Source of the DNA: Actinoplanes sp. TBRC 11911
GTDB taxonomy: Bacteria; Actinomycetota; Actinomycetes; Mycobacteriales; Micromonosporaceae
NCBI RefSeq assembly: GCF_012933445.1
Contig: NZ_JABBNC010000054.1
Span: 1-50,643 of the forward strand
DNA length: 50,643 nucleotides
Reading direction: 5' to 3'
Shown here: one piece after another, positions 43,874 through 50,643 of the stretch
Numbering within the stretch: position 1 is the first letter of the stretch
Layout of the letters: the number at the start of each line of letters is the position of its first letter
The notes under the pieces: model-generated
Databases searched by the model: none
What the model was told of the DNA's origin: nothing
The model's input: the letters and a program-made list of their open reading frames with translations, nothing else
Translations under genes and position numbers: made by a program

Positions 43874-44671
43874 ATGTCCAGCCCGCAGTACGCTCCCCCG
43901 CCTCAGCAGCCGCCTGCTGTGAAAAAGCGCCGCGGTCGGGTATTGGTGATCGCGGGAATCGCGGTCGGTGCCGTGATGCTGCTGTGCTGCGGCATCGGCG
44001 TCGCCTCAATCGCCGGCAAGGACGACAAGACGAAGACCGCCGCGGTCTCGATTCCGTCCGAGCACGCGGCCTCGGCCACGGCTGTCGCGACCACTGAGCC
44101 GACCTCCACCGAGGAGACCCCGACCACGGCTCCGACCGCCACGAAGCCCGCCCCGAAGCCGCGTGTCTACAAGGGCCGCGGCGACGACATCGTCGAAATC
44201 CCGCCCACCACCGACCTCGCCGTCGTCGTCTTCGATTGCCGCTGCAGCAGCAACACGGTCCTCAAGAGCGACGGCCCCGAAAGCCTGCTGGTCAACGAGA
44301 TCGGCGCCTACAAGGGCAAGCGCTGGATCAACATGGCGGACGATTCCCAGACCAGCCAGTTCGAGATCGAGGCGTCCGGCAGCTGGACCCTGACGCTCGG
44401 CACGGTCGACCAACTCGCCCGCAAGGCGCCCTCCGGCAAGATCACCGGCAAGGGCGACGACGTCGTGGTTCTCGGCGGTGCGGCCACGAAGGCGCGCATC
44501 ACGCACACCAAGGGGCAGTCCAACTTCGTCGTCGAGGCGTACAACCTCGAAAGCGGCCAGGGCGGCCTCCTGATCAATGAGATCGGCGGGTACTCCGGGA
44601 CGCGGCCGCTGCAGGCGCCCGCTCTGGTGCAGATCACCGCCGACGGCAACTGGTCCATCACCCCGGCCTGA
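43874..44671 (+). CDS. Membrane-anchored protein with two beta-rich repeats
   Basis: A 265-aa protein I do not recognise by family. A Pro-rich cytosolic start and basic KKRRGR precede one TM helix (about 23-46), then a Thr/Pro/Ala linker to residue 97. Two tandem extracellular repeats follow (about 99-175 and 190-263): GRGDDIV pairs with GKGDDVV, LLVNEIGAYKGKR with LLINEIGGYSGTR, and FEIEASGSWTLT with VQITADGNWSIT. Each is probably a small beta-sandwich. Topology: N-in, repeats outside. Its stop is 12 bases before the zinc-hook ATPase, suggesting an operon. Confidence 0.8.
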   Translation: MSSPQYAPPPQQPPAVKKRRGRVLVIAGIAVGAVMLLCCGIGVASIAGKDDKTKTAAVSIPSEHAASATAVATTEPTSTEETPTTAPTATKPAPKPRVYKGRGDDIVEIPPTTDLAVVVFDCRCSSNTVLKSDGPESLLVNEIGAYKGKRWINMADDSQTSQFEIEASGSWTLTLGTVDQLARKAPSGKITGKGDDVVVLGGAATKARITHTKGQSNFVVEAYNLESGQGGLLINEIGGYSGTRPLQAPALVQITADGNWSITPA

Positions 44672-44683
44672 GCGAGGGAACGC

Positions 44684-47116
44684 ATGAACGAGGAAATCGC
44701 CCTCTTCCACGACCTGGCCGCGCGGCTCGCCGCCGCCGCGACGTCTCAGCCCGTCACAGACCTGGTCCTCGCCGCCTACCAGGGCGACGATGCCCTCGAC
44801 GACGTGCTCGGCGGCGGAACACCGTCCCGGCCCGGCTCCGGCGACGAGACCACACCCGAGGAGACGACCAATGTCTTCCTCGAATCCATCAAGGTCACCG
44901 GCTTCCGCGGCGTCGGGCCGGCCGCGAGGCTCGGCCTGCAACCGAAAGCCGGCCTCACCCTCGTCATCGGGCGCAACGGTTCGGGCAAGTCCAGTTTCGC
45001 CGAGGCCGCCGAACTGGCGCTCACTGATGACTCGATGCGCTGGGCCCAACGGCCGGTGGTCTTCCGGGAAGGCTGGCGCAACCTGCACCACGACGGCGAC
45101 GCCGAGATCACCGTGAAACTTCGCGTCGACGGCAGCCCGAAGCCGGTGACCATTCAGCGTCAGTGGGACTCGCGTGCCGTGGATCCCGCGGATGCGGTCG
45201 TCACGGCGTACGTGGGAACCGCTCGTCAGAAGGAGCTGCCCGCGTGGCTGGGCCACGTCGGTCTTTATCGTCCGTTTCTTTCGGCGCGCGACCTCGAACG
45301 GGTGATCACCGCCAAGCCGTCGGAGCTCTACGACGCGCTGGCGCCAATCCTCGGGTTGGATCCGCTGTCCGCGGCGGAGGGACGTCTGCAGCGGCGGCGC
45401 AAGGAGCGCGACGACCGAGCCAAGGCGTTGAAGAGTCAATTCTCCGAGCTGTGCAGGAACCTCGCGGCGGTAGACGACGAGCGGGCTAGGCACGCCCTTG
45501 CGGCTCTCGGGGCGCGACCGGCCAAGGCCGACATGGCGACGCTGACGGCGCTCGCCGAAGGTGAGGCAGAGGACGCCGACGTCCGCGAGATGGCTGCGGC
45601 TCGTCAGTTGATCGTCAGCGAGCTTCCGGACGTGGAGGGCGCGTTGACCACGCTAGCCGAAGCGCAGGTGTCGGTCGAAGGACTCGCCGGCACCTCGACC
45701 GCGACGGCCGAGCGCACCGCGGACCTGCTGCGGCGCGCGCTCGACCAGCATGCGGCCGAGGGCGACCAACCATGTCCGGTGTGCCGCGTCGGGCGGCTCG
45801 ACGCGAGCTGGCGGCTGGAAGCCGAGGCGGAGATCGGTCAGCTCAGTGCGGTCGGCGCTCAGGCGCGGGCGGTGCACGAGCGCCTGGCGATCAGCCGTCG
45901 TGCCGCAGATCAAATGCTTGCTTCCGTACGCTCGGAGCTCAGCTCGGCAGCAAATGCCCTGTCCGAGGTGTTGCCCGAACCGGCCAAGCGGCTGAGCGAC
46001 GCTGTGGCGGCGCTGCCCCCGACGGTGGACTCGGTTGACGTGATCCGCGCCGCCTTCCGGCGGGTGGCGACCGAATACGCCGTGCTCGCCGAGGAGGCGA
46101 CCCGATGGGTGGTCCATCGGCAGAACGTCTGGCGCGAACCCGCCGCCGCGCTTCGCCGCTGGCTGGACGCTGCGGCCATCGTGACCGCTGAAGCGTCGGA
46201 GCTGCGCCTCATCACCAACGCTCGTACGACATTGACCGCGATGACCTCGGAGATCAGGGCGGCGCGGCTGGCGGCGTTCGTCGGTCAGTCCGAGCACATC
46301 TGGCAGCGGTTGCGGCAGGAGAGCAATGTCGAGCTGCACGAGATGCGCATGGAGGGAACCAGCACGCAGCGGCGCGTCCGGTTCCCGGTGGCGGTCGACG
46401 GCGCGGAGGCGAACGCCCTCGCCGTCATGAGCCAGGGCGAGCTGCACGCGCTGGGGCTGGCGGTGTTCCTGCCGCGGGCTTGTGCGGAGGCAAGCCCGTA
46501 CCGGTTCGTCATCATCGATGACCCGGTGCAGAGCATGGACCCGGCCAAGGTGGACGGCCTTGCCGAGGTGCTCGGCGAGATCGCGCTGACCCGCCAGGTG
46601 GTGGTGTTCACGCACGACGACCGGCTGCCGCAGGCCATCCGCAGCCTGGGCCTCGAGGCGACCGTCTGGGAGGTCGGCCGGCGGGAGGGTTCGGTGGTCG
46701 AGCCTCGCAAGGCGGCCATCCCCGCTGACCGCTACCTGGACGATGCCCGCGCTCTCTCCGCGGCGGATTCGCTGCCGGAGGATGCACGTTATCCGGTGGT
46801 GGCCGGATTCTGCCGTTCGGCGCTCGAAGCGGTCAGCATGGACCACTACCGAGAACGGCACCGCCGGGAGGGCACGACCTATGACGAGATCGAGAAGGCG
46901 CTGGCGGGCGCGGTCAAGGTTATGCAGCTCCTCACTCTCGCCCTGCTTGACGACCCCGGTCGGGGCGGTGAGCTGTACGCCCACATGAACCGGCGATACG
47001 GCAGCTGGGCGACGAACACCGTCAAGGCGGTCGCCGAAGGAACCCACGGCACGCGGCGGATGGCGATGGACGCGATGGTTGCGTACACATCGGACCTGGT
47101 GGATCAGTTGCGATGA
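44684..47116 (+). CDS. SMC/RloC-like ATPase with CPVC zinc hook
   Basis: An 810-aa ABC-type ATPase of the Rad50/RecF/RloC class. Walker A is GRNGSGKS (96-103), a zinc-hook CPVC (Cys364, Cys367) sits at the tip of coiled-coil arms, the signature is MSQGELHALG (582-591), Walker B is FVIIDDPVQSMD (608-619) and the H-loop is FTHDD. After the ATPase head a C-terminal region of about 140 residues contains CRSALE (Arg-x3-Glu), faintly like the R-x3-E of PrrC/RloC anticodon nucleases; that link is weak. GAGGGA precedes the ATG. The next gene starts inside its stop (ATGA). A DNA-sensing defence ATPase is the likely class; no known named system fits fully. Confidence 0.85.
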   Translation: MNEEIALFHDLAARLAAAATSQPVTDLVLAAYQGDDALDDVLGGGTPSRPGSGDETTPEETTNVFLESIKVTGFRGVGPAARLGLQPKAGLTLVIGRNGSGKSSFAEAAELALTDDSMRWAQRPVVFREGWRNLHHDGDAEITVKLRVDGSPKPVTIQRQWDSRAVDPADAVVTAYVGTARQKELPAWLGHVGLYRPFLSARDLERVITAKPSELYDALAPILGLDPLSAAEGRLQRRRKERDDRAKALKSQFSELCRNLAAVDDERARHALAALGARPAKADMATLTALAEGEAEDADVREMAAARQLIVSELPDVEGALTTLAEAQVSVEGLAGTSTATAERTADLLRRALDQHAAEGDQPCPVCRVGRLDASWRLEAEAEIGQLSAVGAQARAVHERLAISRRAADQMLASVRSELSSAANALSEVLPEPAKRLSDAVAALPPTVDSVDVIRAAFRRVATEYAVLAEEATRWVVHRQNVWREPAAALRRWLDAAAIVTAEASELRLITNARTTLTAMTSEIRAARLAAFVGQSEHIWQRLRQESNVELHEMRMEGTSTQRRVRFPVAVDGAEANALAVMSQGELHALGLAVFLPRACAEASPYRFVIIDDPVQSMDPAKVDGLAEVLGEIALTRQVVVFTHDDRLPQAIRSLGLEATVWEVGRREGSVVEPRKAAIPADRYLDDARALSAADSLPEDARYPVVAGFCRSALEAVSMDHYRERHRREGTTYDEIEKALAGAVKVMQLLTLALLDDPGRGGELYAHMNRRYGSWATNTVKAVAEGTHGTRRMAMDAMVAYTSDLVDQLR

Positions 47117-47487
47117 CGACGACCTACCTGAGCACGGCGGACAAGCTCTTGACCACGGTCGTACCGGGCACGCGCGGGGCTTGGCCTCGCGCGTATGCCT
47201 GGCTGCTGCGCCTCGAACTCGAGGCGGTCCTGGATGAGTTCTGGACGCGAGTGCGCCCCGACATCGGCGAAACCCAGGCACAGCGTCCGAAGCTGCTCAT
47301 GTTGACCGCGTACGCAGGGCCCGACATCGGCCGGAGTGCGAGTTATCTGTGGTGGGCGCTTTCGCGGGCCGGCCACCATCACCGGTACGAGCTCGGCCTC
47401 ACCGTTTCCGAGCTGCTCCGCCTGCGCGACGAGTTGAAGCGTTTGACCGGACAACTCATCGACGGACCGCCGCGTCACGTGGTGTGA
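47113..47487 (+). CDS. Small helical partner of the zinc-hook ATPase
   Basis: A 124-aa, mostly helical, soluble protein of unknown family. Visible: AYAWLLRLELEAVLDEFWTRV, GPDIGRSASYLWWALSRAGHHH and the closing helix VSELLRLRDELKRLTGQLI. It has no nuclease or toxin motif. Its ATG overlaps the ATPase TGA (ATGA), so its translation is coupled to that gene and it is probably a subunit or regulator of the same machine. The conserved His-rich AGHHHRYE could bind metal or nucleotide, but this is only a possibility. Confidence 0.7.
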   Translation: MTTTYLSTADKLLTTVVPGTRGAWPRAYAWLLRLELEAVLDEFWTRVRPDIGETQAQRPKLLMLTAYAGPDIGRSASYLWWALSRAGHHHRYELGLTVSELLRLRDELKRLTGQLIDGPPRHVV

Positions 47488-47511
47488 CAGATTGCATCAT
47501 TGAACACCGGT

Positions 47512-47706
47512 TCAGAGGTCGAACTCCCCGCCTTTCACTCCGCTGATAAACGCCGTCCACTCGCGTCGGGTGAATATGTGCGGCGGCTTGGTGCGGTCCT
47601 TCGTGTCGCGGACCGCCACGCCGTCTTCGGTGATCGCGACCTCGACGCAGTTGCCTGTTGAGCCTGACCGCGAACTCGTGCGCCACTGCGCGCCGGACAG
47701 ATCCAT
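47512..47706 (-). CDS. DUF397 protein
   Basis: A 64-aa DUF397 protein, an actinobacterial family whose members pair with DUF5753 XRE regulators. Seen: WRTSSRSGSTGNCVEVAI near the start, VAVRDTKDR in the middle and FTRREWTAFISGVKGGEF at the end, all standard for the family. The gene follows the XRE regulator by 15 bases on the same strand and has a strong GGGGAGGAGG ribosome site. The pair is thought to act like a toxin-antitoxin-like or developmental switch (BldB/WhiJ type). Confidence 0.9.
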   Translation of the reverse strand: MDLSGAQWRTSSRSGSTGNCVEVAITEDGVAVRDTKDRTKPPHIFTRREWTAFISGVKGGEFDL

Positions 47707-47721
47707 GTCGCGCCTCCTCCC

Positions 47722-48597
47722 CTATGCCGTCAGTTCGTTAGAGATCTTAGTAAGCTCGGTTCGCGTCTCCTTGGGCCCGAGCGCCGTCGCTTGAAGCTGT
47801 TCGTACGCGGCGGCGTAGGCGGAGATCTCGGCTGGGCGCTCGAGATACAACGCGCCGGTGAGGGTGTCGACGTAGACCATTTGGTCTTCGGCGGCATCGG
47901 GGTACGGCTCCGGCAACGGCGGAAAGTTCAGGATGACGAAGCTGCCGTCGAAGCCGACGCCGGCCGAGTACGGCAGCATGAGGATCTGGACGTTGGCGCT
48001 CTCGCTTACCTCGATCAGACGATCGATCTGGGCCTTCATGACTGCCGCTCCGCCGACAAGACGACGTACCGCTCCCTCGTCGACAACGACTCGCAACAGT
48101 GGAGGATCTTCCGACGTCAGGATCGCTTGGCGTTCCATGCGCAGGGAGACCTGCCGCTCCCCCTCGTCAGGTCGCACGGGGATCGGCCCACCCATGATTG
48201 CGGATCTTGCGTACTCCTCTGTCTGAAGCAGGCCAGGGATCATCTGGCACTCGTAGGTCCGGATGACGGAGGCCTCCGACTCCATGCCGACGTAGGTCGA
48301 GAACCAGTCCGGCAGGATGTCGCTGTACCGCTGCCACCAACCACGCTGCTTGGCCTGCCTTGCGACAGCAATGACGGCCTCAGCCTGGTCGCTTTCGACT
48401 CCGTAGAGGGACAGCAGGGCACGTACGTCGTTCGGGTGCGGCCGAACTTCGGCGGTCTCAATCCGCGACAGCCAGCTGGCGTCATGGTCCACGCGACGAG
48501 CCGCCTCGGACGCTGCGAGGCCCGCTGCGTCGCGGAGTTGTCGCAGCGTCAGGGCGAGCCGGCGTCTTCTGACCGTAGGGCTCTGGCGTTGGGTCAT
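47722..48597 (-). CDS. XRE-family regulator with DUF5753
   Basis: A 291-aa regulator of the WhiJ/Scr1 type. The N-terminal 75 residues are an XRE helix-turn-helix (LRQLRDAAGLAASEAARRV, DHDASWLSRIET). The rest is DUF5753: MIPGLLQTEEYARSAI, then RMERQAILTSEDPPLLRVVVDE and VQILMLPYSAGVGFDGSFVI. Such proteins respond to an unknown signal and work with a DUF397 partner, here directly downstream. Divergent from the gene at 48776 across a palindrome-rich, AT-rich gap. Confidence 0.9.
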   Translation of the reverse strand: MTQRQSPTVRRRRLALTLRQLRDAAGLAASEAARRVDHDASWLSRIETAEVRPHPNDVRALLSLYGVESDQAEAVIAVARQAKQRGWWQRYSDILPDWFSTYVGMESEASVIRTYECQMIPGLLQTEEYARSAIMGGPIPVRPDEGERQVSLRMERQAILTSEDPPLLRVVVDEGAVRRLVGGAAVMKAQIDRLIEVSESANVQILMLPYSAGVGFDGSFVILNFPPLPEPYPDAAEDQMVYVDTLTGALYLERPAEISAYAAAYEQLQATALGPKETRTELTKISNELTA

Positions 48598-48636
48598 GGC
48601 TCATCCTGCCTTCTCGCGGCGTTGCATACAACACTA

Positions 48637-48677
48637 TTGCCTATGGCAAAATCCGCCACGCAAATCGTAATGCGCAT
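48637..48677. promoter_or_regulatory. Palindromes in the XRE divergent promoter region
   Basis: In a 178-base gap between divergent genes, TTGCC-TAT-GGCAA (48637-48649) is a perfect dyad and ATGCGCAT (48670-48677) a perfect palindrome; ATTGC units recur on both sides. The region is much richer in A/T than its neighbours. It is a good candidate operator for the XRE/DUF5753 regulator. Confidence 0.4.
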
Positions 48678-48775
48678 ATTGCGGATTGCATGCTGCTCGT
48701 GGAACGGTGGACGAAGGCGCGGCGGTCGAGTTCCCCCTGTTCTCACCGCCGTGCCTCCCCCGGAAGGAGCGAGAC

Positions 48776-49114
48776 GTGCTGCATGTCCGTAAGCGGTTAT
48801 GGCTCAAGCCTTGGAAGACGGGATGCTCCTGTGGCTGTCCCTGGTTTCCCTGCCCCGACCAGATCAGCGTGGATAGACCCAGTAGTCAGCCGACCGTTGA
48901 GCCTGCGGCAGACGCCAGACGAGCGACCCCAAAGCCGCGAGATCTCGTAGAGGCGGACATTGTGGAGGCGGTGGCCGACCTCCTCGTCCAACGCGGCTAC
49001 TGCTTCGTGCCGGACATGATGCTTCCCGAGATGAGGCGGGCGCTCCAGCCCTTCTTGAAGGCCCGCAGTTCAGTAGGCACGGCAAGCAATGACGGGCAGG
49101 AGAGCGCGTGGTGA
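48776..49114 (+). CDS. Hypothetical Cys-rich small protein
   Basis: A 112-aa protein not recognised. The first 30 residues are basic, then cysteine-rich (WKTGCSCGCPWFPCPDQ), possibly a metal site. A linker follows, then a helical part (VEADIVEAVADLLVQRG, MMLPEMRRALQPFLKAR). The GTG at 48776 has GGAAGGAG at ideal spacing. It is divergent from the XRE gene and is followed by the DUF433 protein, whose start overlaps or closely follows its stop; co-transcription is likely. Confidence 0.6.
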   Translation: MLHVRKRLWLKPWKTGCSCGCPWFPCPDQISVDRPSSQPTVEPAADARRATPKPRDLVEADIVEAVADLLVQRGYCFVPDMMLPEMRRALQPFLKARSSVGTASNDGQESAW

Positions 49115-49139
49115 CGCGTCAGCTTGGTCAGGACGTGAC

Positions 49140-49856
49140 GTGAAGACCCCTGAAGTGACGGACGTCCTGGATCGCGAGATCTTCTCGGACGCTGAGGCCG
49201 CGCGGCTCCTGCGTGTGGCCCTGCCCACGCTGCGCTACTGGCTTGAGGGCGGTGACCGACGCGGCCGGGGCCATAAGCCGCCCCTGCTGCACTACAAACC
49301 TCGTGTCACGCACGTCGTGACGTGGGCCGAGTTCGTGAGCGCTGGCATGCTGCGACAGTTCCGCCATCCGCAAGGGATGCCGGTCGAGCTGCGGACCTTC
49401 ATTGACCTTCTCCGCGAGAACTTCGGCGTGCCGTACCCGCTCGCAGATCGGCGACCCTACGTCACGCACCGGAAGCTGACGCTGGAGGCTCAGTCCGCCG
49501 CCGGACTTGACCCGGGTTACTGCCTGGTGGCCGTCGTCAGTGACGACCTACTGCTAACTCCGCCCTCGGCTGCCTTCCTGGATCGAGTGATCTGGGACGG
49601 CGAAATCGCGATGGAATGGCGTCCAGGTTACGACCCCCAGACGCCGGTGCGGATCTCGCCTGCCGTTCGGTTCGGCCGGCCATCGATCAAGGGCATCAGC
49701 ACCAAGGCGATCTGGGAGCAGGATGACTTCGGTTCGGCTCCAAAGGAAATCGCTGAGATGTACCAGCTCGACCTCAACGACGTTCGCGGGGCGCTTGCCT
49801 ACGAGAACTCTCAACGTGCCTCGCAAAATGCGATCGCGCGAGGACACGCCAGCTGA
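49140..49856 (+). CDS. MerR-like HTH and DUF433 protein
   Basis: A 238-aa DNA-binding protein. The N-terminal part has a MerR/Xis-like HTH: FSDAEAARLLRVALPTLRYW with a wing-like GGDRRGRGHKPPLLHY. The C-terminal 60 residues are DUF433 (FGRPSIKGISTKAIWEQ, then APKEIAEMYQLDLNDVRGAL), an antitoxin-type domain often paired with a DUF5615 PIN-like toxin. No such toxin is seen downstream before 50,100. I chose the GTG at 49140; the ATG at 49089 would add 17 residues and overlap the previous gene. Confidence 0.75.
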   Translation: MKTPEVTDVLDREIFSDAEAARLLRVALPTLRYWLEGGDRRGRGHKPPLLHYKPRVTHVVTWAEFVSAGMLRQFRHPQGMPVELRTFIDLLRENFGVPYPLADRRPYVTHRKLTLEAQSAAGLDPGYCLVAVVSDDLLLTPPSAAFLDRVIWDGEIAMEWRPGYDPQTPVRISPAVRFGRPSIKGISTKAIWEQDDFGSAPKEIAEMYQLDLNDVRGALAYENSQRASQNAIARGHAS

Positions 49857-50104
49857 ACTGCCGGCCGGCCGTCGGAACGTTCTCCGGAATGCCTGGTATG
49901 TCTTCCACTGGAATCGCCAGCGCCGTCTCTGACCCGACAGCCGCGAGCTCCCGGCTCCGGATCCATGTCTAACAGCGACACGTACTTACTATCCGGGTCG
50001 AGTGGCGAGCTCCCGTACCCCTTCCGGCCGCTGTCGCACCGTGTTCATCGTGGATATCGTCGGCCGTCGTGGAAGATCGTTCTTACCCGGCCGGCGGCGT
50101 GGAT

Positions 50105-50643
50105 ATGCGGCACCTGATCGAGGTGCACCGGGAGAGTTTCGCGCCTGCGCGGCCGCGGATCGCGACGGCGGAACCGTTGCCCGACCGGGATGCGGTGTAT
50201 CGGCACTTCGAACAGCATGCTTTGCGCCGTGTGGGCTGGCTCGATCGGGCTGGGCGTGCGCGGATGCGGCAGGCAGCGGCCGAGTACACCGAGTCGTGGA
50301 TGGCGGAAAAGGGGGCCGAGGCCGAATCACAACGGGCCGCCCAACAGGCATGCTTCGACGATCAGTGGCGACTGTTGGTCGACAACGACGAGGACACCGT
50401 CGTCGGCATCTTGGCGGCCGCATTCGAAGCGGTGCCGGGATATGCACCCGTTGCGGGTGTGCGCCTCGAGAACGACCGGGTCGGACTGGCACTGACAGCG
50501 GCCGCGGACAGCGTCCTTCCGGCGGCGCTCAGCGGTGAGCGGCGCGCGCGGGCGTACGAGGCAATGGTGAAGAGTCACGCCCTCGCCGCGGTGAAGCACG
50601 CTTTCGCATTGGCACCAGGTCTGAGGTCCGCGCGGGTGGTCGT
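50105..50643 (+). CDS. Partial hypothetical protein, cut by window end
   Basis: An open frame running off the right edge, about 179 codons seen. It reads as a soluble mixed protein with helical, charged composition: RHLIEVHRESFAPARPRIA, HFEQHALRRVGWLDRAGRAR, then GILAAAFEAVPGYAPVAGV. No family recognised. ATG 50105 is the chosen start; GTG 50099 or GTG 50069 are alternatives. The 248 bases before it show no supported gene. Real coding character is suggested by length and residue mix. Confidence 0.6.
   Translation, partial: MRHLIEVHRESFAPARPRIATAEPLPDRDAVYRHFEQHALRRVGWLDRAGRARMRQAAAEYTESWMAEKGAEAESQRAAQQACFDDQWRLLVDNDEDTVVGILAAAFEAVPGYAPVAGVRLENDRVGLALTAAADSVLPAALSGERRARAYEAMVKSHALAAVKHAFALAPGLRSARVV

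Noticed and set aside
45653..47281. Long minus-strand frame opposite the zinc-hook ATPase
   Set aside because: Arg/His-rich shadow; the plus strand carries every ABC ATPase motif.
49830..49932. Small gene after the DUF433 protein
   Set aside because: About 40 codons, no ribosome site, overlaps the DUF433 gene and does not resemble a PIN-like toxin.
1..50643. CRISPR arrays, tRNA genes, insertion sequences or prophage genes
   Set aside because: No spaced direct repeats, tRNA-like T-loop signatures, transposase or phage structural genes were seen on either strand.

Overview
The window is GC-rich actinobacterial chromosome. Many genes start with GTG, neighbouring genes often share 4-base GTGA or ATGA stop/start overlaps, and the gene families are typical of filamentous actinomycetes: DUF397 and DUF5753 regulators, an EspC-like type VII secretion partner, and a Pgl-type phage defence system. 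A Micromonosporaceae host such as Actinoplanes is my inference; no marker gene in the window proves it. I see no tRNA, rRNA, insertion sequence or CRISPR array.

Layout. Positions 1-12,000 look like ordinary chromosome: a possible Phd/YefM antitoxin at the left edge, a RidA-family protein, an AraC regulator beside an alpha/beta hydrolase, two paralogous hemerythrin-like proteins, an MFS exporter divergent from a large LuxR-type ATPase regulator, an NAD(P)-binding oxidoreductase, a small conserved protein, a DoxX protein and a flavin monooxygenase. An ATPase of regulator type (12,114-14,132) leads into the accessory region.

Positions 14,308-17,437 hold a translationally coupled pair. The first protein is an intact nucleoside-phosphorylase-fold enzyme followed by a short RHIM-like motif. 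The second is a helical, four-TM membrane protein with a matching motif (VQIG) at its N-terminus and an apparent 1-base frameshift near its end. I read this as a putative amyloid-signalling immune module with an NTP- or nucleoside-cleaving effector; it is the most novel item here. Next comes a type VII secretion toxin operon (17,517-19,633): YbaB-like protein, EspC-like partner, WXG-containing toxin with an HExxH metallopeptidase tip, and a zinc-ribbon candidate immunity protein. A small GntR regulator, a MazG-like pyrophosphohydrolase and a DUF2075 ATPase with a nuclease-like N-terminus follow.

Positions 22,526-43,730, all on the minus strand, are a complete type 2 BREX (Pgl) locus in the order pglW, pglX, pglY, pglZ, brxD, brxHI. 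An additional Ser/Thr kinase with TPR-like repeats lies upstream, and an HTH plus N6-methylase protein with an HsdS-like tail lies downstream. In the known system PglX modifies DNA and PglW/PglZ are its kinase and phosphatase-fold partners. The middle of pglX is visibly lower in GC than its flanks, as expected for an exchanged recognition region.

Divergent from the kinase is a plus-strand operon (43,874-47,487): a membrane-anchored protein with two beta-rich repeats, an SMC/RloC-like ATPase with a CPVC zinc hook, and a small helical protein overlapping its stop. This looks like a second defence unit. The right end has a DUF397/DUF5753 regulator pair, a palindrome-rich divergent promoter region, a Cys-rich small protein, a MerR-HTH plus DUF433 protein, and a gene cut by the window edge. 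No gap exceeds about 250 bases.
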